A stretch of DNA of 6,193 bases. Origin: Caldifarciminota bacterium. Its GTDB lineage: Bacteria > WOR-3 > Hydrothermia > UBA1063 > CAJXJZ01. Position numbers and translations under genes: made by a program. The stretch lies in NCBI GenBank assembly GCA_027073945.1, contig JALTEL010000519.1, forward strand, positions 1-6,193, given 5' to 3'. A model generated the notes under the pieces. It saw nothing but the letters and a program-made list of their open reading frames with translations. It did no database searches and was not told the origin of the DNA. Positions 1-6,193 of the stretch are shown here, one piece after another; the stretch's first letter is position 1; every line of letters starts with the position of its first letter.

Positions 1-326
1 ACATTTATAAGGAAAAGCGTTAGTATGGTGAAGATATAGGCAATTGAAGTGCTTTTGAATATTTTTAAAAATTCGGACCCTCTTTTGAACCTCGAAGAGT
101 AAAGCCCTTCATAGGCAAAAAATATAGGCCAGAGCAACAGAAGAAAAGTGTATTTATAATAGAATTTTAAAGGCAACAGCTGGGGAAGATTGCCCATAAA
201 CCTGGAAAGCAGTGTTGCTCTTATAAAATATGCAATGAGATAGGAAAGTATAATTGAAAATTCATCTGCAATAAACAAAAGTGCGATAACTAATATGCTT
301 CTGGATAACTTCTTCAAACTTTCCAT
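1..326 (-). CDS. Probable polyprenyl-phosphate sugar phosphotransferase (WbaP/CpsE type), N-terminal part only
   Basis: The frame is open from an ATG at 326 to the left edge, giving 108 codons, and the gene continues beyond it. Members of this family move a sugar phosphate from a nucleotide sugar to undecaprenyl phosphate, the first step of many exopolysaccharide, capsule and O-antigen pathways. The fragment is strongly hydrophobic. A first membrane segment spans about residues 11-36, with an acidic pair (D21, E22) and a following arginine (IAYFIRATLL, 31-40). A second spans about 57-74 and runs into FAYEGLYSSRF (70-80), close to the family's yxGLYxxR block, then SEFLKIFKS (84-92). A third begins near 93. 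This is the pattern of the N-terminal membrane domain in WbaP/CpsE-like proteins. The catalytic C-terminal sugar transferase domain would lie outside the window, so the assignment rests on the N-terminus and gene context. The start lies inside the glycosyltransferase end (13-base overlap); GAGAAG sits just two bases upstream, a weak, badly spaced ribosome site. Confidence 0.8.
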   Translation of the reverse strand, partial: MESLKKLSRSILVIALLFIADEFSIILSYLIAYFIRATLLSRFMGNLPQLLPLKFYYKYTFLLLLWPIFFAYEGLYSSRFKRGSEFLKIFKSTSIAYIFTILTLFLIN

Positions 327-1219
327 GACTTCTCGGCATACGATATATTCAGAAATTCAAAAAAGGATATAACAGAGACATAGACAAAAGACATGTATTG
401 CAAAAGGCCGTATGTAAACCCATTTACAATGGCGTGCTTTTTCATAAAATACAAAACCGACTTTGTCTTTGCAAAACCACTCATCAGCCTCACATGCTTT
501 CTGGTAAGACCTTTATTATGCAGCACACTTGCTCTCAAATCCACCAAAAGCCCGTATCCTCTATCGCGCAGGCGTTTTGACAGGTCAAGATCCTCTTCAA
601 ACAAAAAGAATCGCTCGTCAAAACCTTTAACTGCCATAAAGGCCTCTCTTTTGACGAGCAGAAAGGTGCCGTATAAAGCCTCCACCTCTGCTATTTTTTC
701 AATGAAGTCCCTGCCTGCATACATAAAATGCCTTGTGAATTTATTGTCAGGGAAAACAACGGTAATAGGGGATTTACTACCGCCCAAAATGGAAAATACA
801 TCGGGCATTCTCCTTGCAGGCACCTCGTTTTTACCATCCGGCAATGTCAATAATGGAGAGATGGCTGCATACTGCTTGTCTTTTTCCAACTCATCCGTCA
901 ACTGTGCAAGAATATCACTGCGAGTCACAGTATCCGGATTCAAGAACAGGAGGAAATCGCCGGTTGAGTTTTTGGCACCTCTGTTTATACCTGCTGCAAA
1001 TCCCATATTCCATGCGTTTTTTATGAGCTTCGCGGGTATTTTAAATTTTCTTGATATTGAGTCCACAAAATCCAGATTGTCGCAGCCTGCGGAATTATCC
1101 ACCACAACAATCTCTTTTACATATCTTCTATTATGTGATAGCAAACTGTGCAATGCAAGAGAAGCGGGCTTTGAGCTTTTGTAATTGACAAGAATCACGC
1201 TTGTGGAATGTTCGTACAT
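314..1219 (-). CDS. Glycosyltransferase family 2, rhamnosyltransferase (WbbL)-like
   Basis: An inverting GT-A glycosyltransferase, expected on the cytoplasmic face of the membrane, adding a sugar from a nucleotide donor to a growing lipid-linked or envelope glycan. The 301 residues show, in order: VILVNYKS (8-15); IVVVDNSA (37-44), where D41 should help hold the nucleotide; NMGFAAGINRGA (71-82); LFLNPDT (91-97), with NPD in place of the DXD metal site; ALYGTFLLVKREAF (181-194); and GFDERFFLFEEDLDLSKRL (199-217), whose EED (208-210) carries the likely catalytic base. H234 follows. This order is typical of the COG1216/WbbL-like group, many of whose members transfer rhamnose; the actual sugar is an inference. 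A hydrophobic stretch at about 267-290 may anchor it to the membrane. An in-frame TAA two codons upstream limits the start to the ATG at 1219; there is no Shine-Dalgarno sequence. It overlaps the next gene by 13 bases. Confidence 0.93.
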   Translation of the reverse strand: MYEHSTSVILVNYKSSKPASLALHSLLSHNRRYVKEIVVVDNSAGCDNLDFVDSISRKFKIPAKLIKNAWNMGFAAGINRGAKNSTGDFLLFLNPDTVTRSDILAQLTDELEKDKQYAAISPLLTLPDGKNEVPARRMPDVFSILGGSKSPITVVFPDNKFTRHFMYAGRDFIEKIAEVEALYGTFLLVKREAFMAVKGFDERFFLFEEDLDLSKRLRDRGYGLLVDLRASVLHNKGLTRKHVRLMSGFAKTKSVLYFMKKHAIVNGFTYGLLQYMSFVYVSVISFFEFLNISYAEKSWKV

Positions 1220-1255
1220 ATTTTATGTAAAAATTTGGCAGCACAAATGCGGCTA

Positions 1256-2191
1256 TCACTCTTCATTTTTTAGCTTCTCTTTTGAAAACAACAGTTTCCC
1301 GGGCCATTTTTTGGGATGAACCGGAGCGTAGACATTCAGAACTTTCTCAGCCACTTTAATATTCAATGGGAGCATGCCGCCCTTTTCGGAATCCAGATGA
1401 TAATATACTCCTGCTCCTGTGAGCTTTACATTCTTTATTTTGTGAATTTCAACATCCTTGAAATAATGATGTATGCTCGTGATAACACCGAGAAAATGCA
1501 GTGTATCTTTAACAGGTCCGAATTGCCTGAACAATACAAGGTCCAAGAATCCGTCATATACATTTGCATCCGGCGAAATCTTCATTCTTCCGCCATAGAA
1601 TGACGTGTTTGCAACCATTACCTGATAAGCCGTACCAAGATCCCTGTCATCGGCTGTTACATTAATGGGGGATGGCACATATTGTCCGAAATACAGGGAA
1701 AAACCATGCACTATGTGATATGGTACGCCAAATTTTTTCTTAAATTCATGTGAAAGGTTCCATATTGTATATCCGTCTATCCCGGCTCCCGCAACAATTG
1801 TATAATATCTGCCATTTGCAAACCCGAGGTCAACCTTTTTTACAATGCCCTCATTTATAACATTCACCGCTTCTTTAAGTCTCATCGGAATACCAAGTTC
1901 CATGGCAAATACGTTTGATGTGCCGAGAGGGGCAATGGCCAGGGGAATATCGGTGCCAACCATGCCGTTTACCACTTCATTCAAAGTACCGTCTCCGCCA
2001 GCAGATACTATTATATCAAAGCCTCTTTTGGTGCCCCACCTTGCAATTTTTTCCGCATGTCCGGGATATTCCGTTCTTCTTACATACAATTTACCTATTT
2101 TACGAAGTTCTTTCAGTGCAGTTATGCCGTTTATACCTCTCAACCTTGCGACATTAAAAGATTCTCTGTTAAGTATTACAAGTATATCCAT
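1256..2191 (-). CDS. Diacylglycerol kinase-family lipid kinase (DagK/YegS/sphingosine kinase-like)
   Basis: The family phosphorylates diacylglycerol or related lipid alcohols with ATP at the membrane surface and often serves phospholipid recycling. The 311 residues are close to the usual length. The catalytic N-terminal domain shows ILVILN at the start, then IIVSAGGDGTLNEVVNGM (60-77) with the GGDGT nucleotide-binding loop at 65-69, and IAPLGTSNVFA (86-96). The C-terminal beta-rich domain contains VAGAGIDGY (133-141), NTSFYGGRMKISPDA (195-209), DGFLDLVLF (213-221) and LDSEKGG (266-272), which corresponds to the usual DGE motif near the active site. No membrane segment is seen. The ATG fits the conserved start, although no Shine-Dalgarno sequence precedes it. 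It follows a candidate promoter and lies 36 bases before the glycosyltransferase, so it probably leads that group. The lipid substrate is unknown; a polyprenol or an ether lipid alcohol cannot be excluded. Confidence 0.93.
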   Translation of the reverse strand: MDILVILNRESFNVARLRGINGITALKELRKIGKLYVRRTEYPGHAEKIARWGTKRGFDIIVSAGGDGTLNEVVNGMVGTDIPLAIAPLGTSNVFAMELGIPMRLKEAVNVINEGIVKKVDLGFANGRYYTIVAGAGIDGYTIWNLSHEFKKKFGVPYHIVHGFSLYFGQYVPSPINVTADDRDLGTAYQVMVANTSFYGGRMKISPDANVYDGFLDLVLFRQFGPVKDTLHFLGVITSIHHYFKDVEIHKIKNVKLTGAGVYYHLDSEKGGMLPLNIKVAEKVLNVYAPVHPKKWPGKLLFSKEKLKNEE

Positions 2192-2267
2192 ATTATGTAT
2201 AATCTATTATTATACTGCGTACCCCGTGTAAAACCAAAGCGAGCAAAGAAAATTACGGTGTGCGACA
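2192..2267. other. 76-base intergenic gap between methyltransferase and lipid kinase genes
   Basis: This is the longest gene-free stretch in the window. On the minus strand it holds a candidate promoter (2209-2237) and an AT-rich leader. I see no GC-rich hairpin followed by a T-run, so there is no evidence for an intrinsic terminator after the methyltransferase, and read-through into the lipid kinase remains possible. Confidence 0.8.
2209..2237 (-). promoter_or_regulatory. Candidate sigma-70-type promoter for the lipid kinase/glycosyltransferase group
   Basis: On the minus strand, a perfect TATAAT (2214 down to 2209) lies 17 bases after TTGGTT (2237 down to 2232), a weak -35 matching TTGACA at three of six positions. 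The transcript would start near 2202, leaving only about 10 bases before the ATG at 2191. The placement in the only sizeable intergenic gap supports it. The low GC of the gap means a chance TATAAT cannot be excluded. Confidence 0.45.
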
Positions 2268-3209
2268 TCAAATTTTCCTTATTTTTGCAATATAAAATGC
2301 CTCTGGGAATAATGAGGAGGGATAAATCCTTGCAGTCTTACTTAACTGTTCCGAATATTTCTTATCCCTGTACTCAACAAGTCCCTTCTCCGTCTTAACA
2401 GGCAGGGTTAAAGCTTCCAGGCGGGCATCTTTCCTTTTCAAAAGCAGATAATTGACAATGCCTTCATTCTCCGAAGGCACTATGGTGCAGGTAGAATAAA
2501 CCATTACCCCACCCTTTTTTAATGTTTCAAACCCAGCGAGTATCAAACCTTTTTGTGTTTTTGTCAGCCTGCGCACCTTATTGTAACTCCACCAGAATTT
2601 CAGTTTACCCGTTTTATACAATGTGCCGAGCGCAGAGCACGGTGCATCTACAAGTACTTTATCAAAGGTTTCTCTATAATCAAACATCAATTTATATCCC
2701 TCTCCCATTTTAACGATTACATTTAGCGCCCCCATTCTATCAACATTACTGCGCAGAGTTTTAACTCTGCTGTAAGCTATGTCGTTTGCCAGGATGACTC
2801 CCCTGCCTCTCATCATTTCCGCCATTTGCGTGGTTTTTGAGCCAGGTGCTGCGGCAATATCAAGCACGGTATCTTCCGGAAGAGGATTAAGTGCGAGAGC
2901 TGGCAGCATTGAGGAGGTGGATTGGATGTAAAAATAGCCGAGAAAATGCTCAATGGTTTTTCCCAGTTCAACGGGCAACTTTTTGATTCTGTATGCATAT
3001 TCATAAAAAGACAGGGGCTCAAATTCAAACCCCGCATCAGAAAGTCTGCCGAGCAGCCTCTGCCTTTCAACTTTCAGGGGATTGACCCTTATGATATGCT
3101 GTTTGCCCATGCCCTGCCATAATTGCATCCAGGTGGCTATTTCCTGCTCCCCGATGAATTGCTTTAAGAATTGTGCAAGTTCGTAGTTTTTACCTATTCT
3201 GTCATCCAT
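2268..3209 (-). CDS. NOP2/Sun (RsmB/RsmF)-family RNA cytosine-C5 methyltransferase
   Basis: The protein is predicted to transfer a methyl group from S-adenosylmethionine to carbon 5 of a cytosine in rRNA or tRNA; the target base is not deducible. Its 313 residues open with the small N-terminal domain ending in IIRVNPLK (39-46). YIQSTSSMLP (94-103) leads into SAM motif I, LDIAAAPGSKTTQMA (116-130). D143 in ILANDI is the expected acidic SAM contact. Motif IV is VDAPCSALG (187-195; C191 would release the product). Motif VI is YSTCTIVPSENE (238-249; C241 would be the nucleophile). A C-terminal EAFYIAKIRK (303-312) is typical. Both cysteines are present, so it should be active. It lacks the NusB-like domain of E. 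coli RsmB and the extra C-terminal domain of RsmF. Motif IV reads PCSA where PCSG is usual. No Shine-Dalgarno sequence precedes the ATG; translation may depend on coupling across the 19-base gap from the kinase. Confidence 0.94.
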   Translation of the reverse strand: MDDRIGKNYELAQFLKQFIGEQEIATWMQLWQGMGKQHIIRVNPLKVERQRLLGRLSDAGFEFEPLSFYEYAYRIKKLPVELGKTIEHFLGYFYIQSTSSMLPALALNPLPEDTVLDIAAAPGSKTTQMAEMMRGRGVILANDIAYSRVKTLRSNVDRMGALNVIVKMGEGYKLMFDYRETFDKVLVDAPCSALGTLYKTGKLKFWWSYNKVRRLTKTQKGLILAGFETLKKGGVMVYSTCTIVPSENEGIVNYLLLKRKDARLEALTLPVKTEKGLVEYRDKKYSEQLSKTARIYPSSLFPEAFYIAKIRKI

Positions 3210-3228
3210 CGGGAAAGAATTTATATTA

Positions 3229-4827
3229 TCAATACCTGAAGCTGCTTCCTCCGATAAACTCCCTTATGATGGAAGTGGGCGGCAGTTCTGCAGGCATTAT
3301 ACCCATAAAATGGGACAGAAAATTCAGAAGTCTGAGCGCATCTGCATACTCGCGCTCTGACGAATCAATGACCCTCAAGAACGGCTCTGCATATCCCTTC
3401 AACACGGCGAGTTCGTGTACAAGGGCAGAATTAAACATGATATCCGCTTCCTCCTGAAATGGAAATATATACTTTTCCTCTCCTCTCAGCACAGAAGGCC
3501 ACATCCTTATGGTTCTCAATGCAGAATGCCCTCTGAAAAGTCTGTCTCTTACTATTCTTCTGATTAAACGGGCCTCTCTCGTGGGTATTCTATTCACAGA
3601 GTCGATATTCAACTGTGTCAAAGCAGATACGTATATTTTGAATTTCACAGCAGCTGGTATTTCCGATGTTAACTGAGGATTCAGACCATGGATACCCTCT
3701 ACTATGAGAATATCATTCTTCCCGAGGCATAGCTCGGCACCCGGCCTTTTCTTTCCTGTGTGAAAATCAAATTTAGGTATTGTTATGGATTCGCCTTTAA
3801 TAAGCTTTCTCAAGTGTTCCTGAAGAAGCGCATGCTCTATTGCATCAAAGCTGTCAAAATCGGGATTTCCGTTTTCATCCAGCGGAGTTTTCTCTCTATC
3901 AACAAAGTAATTGTCCGTGGAGAGTGACCTTGGTGTCAATCCATCTGCCCTTAAATGTATTCTCAATCTCTTTGCAAAAGTAGTCTTGCCAGATGAAGAA
4001 GGCCCTGCAATGAGCACAATCTTTACCACGTCCTTTTTCTCGTAAATAGCATCTGCGATTTGAGATATCTTTTTCTCATGCATGGTTTCCTGAATCTTTA
4101 TTATTTCCGAAAAGTCTCCTTTTGCAATCAGGTCGTTCAAATCACCGACATATTTTATCCCAAGGGCATTAACCCATTTTTTGGACTCCTGAAAGGTTTT
4201 GAATAACTTAACCCTATCCGGTATGGTGGCAAGCTTATCAGGGTTGTCTGAAGCGGGCAGCACTATGAGAAATCCCGGAGGATACGGAACAACGTCAAAG
4301 ACCTTTAGCATCCCCGTGTAAGGCAGCAAAGGTCCTGCGAAATATGCAAAATAATCGTCCATTGTGTAAACAGGTATTCTTTCCTTTGAAAGATACTTTA
4401 TAAGTCTGATGTCATCCTGCCTTTCAAATTGTCTTAATTTTTCTATTATTTCTTCTTTTGTAAATTCCTGCTTCAATATTTGAAGATTTTTAGAAACCGC
4501 CTGTTTCAGCTTTGTTTTGAATTCATCTATATATGTATAGGGATAAATTCCTTCTATTTCCCCGTAAAGCGCATCTCCGTAAGAATGCTTTATTTCAACC
4601 CTGTAATTAGGATTCATCTGTCTTGCCACATAGGCGGATAGAAAAGCCAGTGTCCTTTCGTATGTCCTTCTGCCTTCCCCTTTTGATTTGAGTCCCAAAA
4701 TTTCACAGTTCTGGACATCTTCTTCCACATCATCCAGAAATCCTGTCAGCTGATTTTTTACAATTGCACAGGTGTTTGGATAAGATAATTTATCCTTATC
4801 TATAATATCGAGCAATCTCTTTTTCAT
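3229..4827 (-). CDS. Uridine kinase-family nucleoside kinase with N-terminal TGS/ThrRS-like domain
   Basis: This is a cytoplasmic P-loop kinase of the uridine kinase/phosphoribulokinase superfamily, expected to phosphorylate a nucleoside or similar small molecule; the substrate cannot be read from sequence. Its 532 residues match the long form of the family. Residues about 15-48 resemble a short TGS domain. Residues about 50-200 resemble the second additional domain of threonyl-tRNA synthetase, with HSYGDALYGEI (81-91) and AGPLLPYTG (164-172). The kinase domain has Walker A GPSSSGKTT (275-283), STDNYF (303-308), DFDSFDAIE (323-331), PKFDFHTGKK (351-360), ILIVEGIHGLNP (373-384, Walker B region) and an arginine-rich lid, TREARLIRRIVRDRLFRG (416-433). 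The C-terminal REFIGGSSF (522-530) is a family signature. The start is set by the GGGAGG site and the one-base overlap with mutL. The gene stops 19 bases before the methyltransferase. Family assignment is firm; calling it uridine kinase itself would go too far. Confidence 0.93.
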   Translation of the reverse strand: MKKRLLDIIDKDKLSYPNTCAIVKNQLTGFLDDVEEDVQNCEILGLKSKGEGRRTYERTLAFLSAYVARQMNPNYRVEIKHSYGDALYGEIEGIYPYTYIDEFKTKLKQAVSKNLQILKQEFTKEEIIEKLRQFERQDDIRLIKYLSKERIPVYTMDDYFAYFAGPLLPYTGMLKVFDVVPYPPGFLIVLPASDNPDKLATIPDRVKLFKTFQESKKWVNALGIKYVGDLNDLIAKGDFSEIIKIQETMHEKKISQIADAIYEKKDVVKIVLIAGPSSSGKTTFAKRLRIHLRADGLTPRSLSTDNYFVDREKTPLDENGNPDFDSFDAIEHALLQEHLRKLIKGESITIPKFDFHTGKKRPGAELCLGKNDILIVEGIHGLNPQLTSEIPAAVKFKIYVSALTQLNIDSVNRIPTREARLIRRIVRDRLFRGHSALRTIRMWPSVLRGEEKYIFPFQEEADIMFNSALVHELAVLKGYAEPFLRVIDSSEREYADALRLLNFLSHFMGIMPAELPPTSIIREFIGGSSFRY

Positions 4828-6193
4828 TACCGCCTCCCAAATTTCTTTTCCAATTCTTCCATCGAAATTTTAAATACAAGAGGCCTCCCATGCGGACAGA
4901 AGAAAGGCACATCACATGCAAACAATTCGTCAAGAAGATTTGACATGGCCTCGCTGCTCAGCTTTTGCCCCGCCTTTATTGCAGCCTTGCAGGCTATTGT
5001 TTTCAAAAAGTATTGATATTTATCCGGTAAATAAGCATTTTCATCCATTTCATCGAGTATGCTTAAAAAAACATCCTTGTCCATAGATTCAAAAACGTCA
5101 GGAACCGCGTCAATAACGACACTCTTTCCTGATAACTCTCGTATCTCAAATCCAAAACTTGAGAGCAACGCATGTGAATCCTTGAAAAGCTCCCACTCCC
5201 TATAGTTCATTTCAACGACAATGGGAAACAAAAGGCCTTTTTTATGCACATTTTTTTTCTTCAGCTTCTCATATATTATTCTCTCATGCGCTGCGTGCTG
5301 GTCCACGAATATAATCCCCGATTCAATTTCAGCCATAATGTATGCATCATGTATTTGAAATATTCTCTGAGGCGTATAAGCGAAATCCCGCTTTTCATCT
5401 TTTTCCCCAATGGGCAGCTCTCCGAATTCAAGCTGCCTGCCGCTTCTTCCTTCAAAACCTTTGTATTCGCGGAACTGCGCCTCTTTGACAACACCAAAAG
5501 AAGCAGGCTTTTGAGTGGCAAAAATATCCTTTCGCTCGCTCAACAGAGCTCTTTTTACGCCCTCTACAATAAGTGAGAACAAGGCCTTTTCATCATAAAA
5601 CTTAACCTCTTTTTTCTGGGGGTGTATGTTAAAATCAAACAGAGCTGGCTCTGCATCTATGAAAACTATATAATCCGGATATACGTTTTCCTGGGCATAT
5701 GCAACTTTAACGGCTACATGGACAAATTTCAGGTCAACGGGCCGCCTGTTCACAAATGAAAGCTGGGTACGGCTCCTACCTTTGATATACTGTGGCTTTC
5801 TTACAAAACCATACACACTCAAGCCCTCTCTTTCAACCGAGAACGATAACATTTCACGCAGAAAATCCGGGCCCTGTAGATCAACCAATCTTTCTGCTTC
5901 TGAATTGACAGCACGCTCATTGAGTGCATCCTTCTCGTTAATGACAAGCTTTATGGAAACAGAAGGATGAGCAATGGCATACTGCCTTACAATGCCGGCT
6001 ATCTCCCTTTCCATCTTCTTTTTCGAGGATAGTACAAATTTTCTTCTAACAGGCATATTGTGAAAAAGATCACTTACTTCAACTATTGTACCTTTATACC
6101 TTGAATGCGGGACTATGCTGACAAGTCTGTCATCATCGAATACAGCCTCCCATGCAGACTCGTTCTGTCCCGATATAATCCTGACTTTACCTG
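4827..6193 (-). CDS. mutL: DNA mismatch repair protein MutL, endonuclease type (N-terminus outside window)
   Basis: MutL couples mismatch recognition by MutS to strand removal. In organisms without MutH it nicks the strand itself. The frame is open to the right edge, so the gene continues upstream; the ATG at 6056 is internal, because 45 codons before it encode MutL sequence, including GTIVEVSDLFHNMPVRRKF (family GTxVxVxdLFyNxPARxKF). Visible residues number 454. The rest of the GHKL/S5-type N-terminal half follows, with FVNRRPV near residue 146 and the NIHPQKKEV block near 188-196. A linker of about 45 residues comes next, then the dimerisation/endonuclease domain. All three nuclease motifs are intact: DQHAAHERIIYE (297-308; DQHA-x2-E-x4-E), ACKAAIKAG (400-408) and CPHGRP (432-437). 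The ATP-binding motifs lie outside the window. About 110 N-terminal residues are probably missing, giving a total near 560, somewhat short for the family. It ends in TAATG, sharing one base with the kinase start. The identification is secure. Confidence 0.97.
   Translation of the reverse strand, partial: GKVRIISGQNESAWEAVFDDDRLVSIVPHSRYKGTIVEVSDLFHNMPVRRKFVLSSKKKMEREIAGIVRQYAIAHPSVSIKLVINEKDALNERAVNSEAERLVDLQGPDFLREMLSFSVEREGLSVYGFVRKPQYIKGRSRTQLSFVNRRPVDLKFVHVAVKVAYAQENVYPDYIVFIDAEPALFDFNIHPQKKEVKFYDEKALFSLIVEGVKRALLSERKDIFATQKPASFGVVKEAQFREYKGFEGRSGRQLEFGELPIGEKDEKRDFAYTPQRIFQIHDAYIMAEIESGIIFVDQHAAHERIIYEKLKKKNVHKKGLLFPIVVEMNYREWELFKDSHALLSSFGFEIRELSGKSVVIDAVPDVFESMDKDVFLSILDEMDENAYLPDKYQYFLKTIACKAAIKAGQKLSSEAMSNLLDELFACDVPFFCPHGRPLVFKISMEELEKKFGRR
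4833..4838 (-). promoter_or_regulatory. Shine-Dalgarno site of the nucleoside kinase gene
   Basis: GGGAGG on the minus strand sits inside the last codons of mutL, five bases before the ATG at 4827. It is the only strong ribosome binding site among the five starts visible here, and it fixes the kinase start. With the TAATG overlap, it suggests re-initiation or coupled translation after mutL. Confidence 0.75.

Noticed and set aside
393..1184. A 263-codon open frame on the plus strand
   Set aside because: It lies entirely antisense to the well-supported glycosyltransferase, has no recognisable domain, and its protein is a complement-derived mix rich in serine, leucine and lysine; a shadow frame.
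2203..2267. Possible intrinsic terminator after the methyltransferase
   Set aside because: Only a weak CCG/CGG pairing with a loop of more than 25 bases could be found and no T-run follows a stable stem.
1845..2398. Several overlapping plus-strand open frames across the lipid kinase start and the intergenic gap
   Set aside because: All are antisense to the lipid kinase or methyltransferase, have low-quality sequence with no motifs, and would overlap the candidate promoter.
2813..3070. An 85-codon minus-strand frame inside the methyltransferase gene
   Set aside because: It is an out-of-frame shadow of the conserved methyltransferase coding sequence, with no domain or ribosome site of its own.
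4827..6056. MutL starting at the ATG at 6056 as a complete, N-terminally truncated protein
   Set aside because: The 45 codons before it are in frame and encode conserved MutL sequence up to the window edge, so this methionine is internal.
1..6193. Defence system, mobile element, CRISPR array, tRNA or rRNA
   Set aside because: No transposase, integrase, nuclease cassette, direct repeat array or RNA-like secondary structure was seen; coding sequence accounts for nearly every base.

Overview
This is a gene-dense bacterial window of moderate to low GC. All six recognisable genes lie on the minus strand, so transcription runs from right to left. Arginine is written mostly with AGA/AGG and isoleucine often with ATA. 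MutL carries the metal-binding endonuclease motifs typical of bacteria that lack MutH, which argues against an Escherichia-like gammaproteobacterium. The nucleoside kinase fused to a threonyl-tRNA-synthetase-like domain is a type found in Thermotogae, Firmicutes, spirochaetes and various anaerobic lineages. I cannot place the organism more precisely; an anaerobic or thermophilic, possibly uncultured, bacterium is a guess.

Right half (6193 to 2268): an information and nucleotide-metabolism group. The 3' part of mutL (its N-terminal end lies beyond the right edge) overlaps by one base, in TAATG, a 532-residue P-loop nucleoside kinase with an N-terminal TGS/ThrRS-like region. Nineteen bases later comes a NOP2/Sun-family RNA cytosine-C5 methyltransferase. 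The spacing suggests one transcription unit.

A 76-base gap (2192-2267) follows. It contains a perfect TATAAT box with a weak -35 at 17-base spacing and probably starts a second transcript.

Left half (2191 to 1): an envelope group. A diacylglycerol-kinase-family lipid kinase is followed after 36 bases by a family 2 glycosyltransferase of the rhamnosyltransferase-like type. This overlaps by 13 bases the start of a membrane protein whose visible 108 residues look like the N-terminal membrane domain of a polyprenyl-phosphate sugar phosphotransferase (WbaP/CpsE type). The last two genes look like an edge of a surface-polysaccharide locus: the phosphotransferase would load the first sugar onto the lipid carrier and the glycosyltransferase would add a later one.

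No RNA gene, mobile element, CRISPR array, repeat family or defence system was seen, and no gene-free stretch exceeds 76 bases. The noteworthy points are local: lost or altered motif residues in several otherwise canonical proteins, a run of starts without Shine-Dalgarno sequences, and a sixth gene visible only as a fragment at the left edge.
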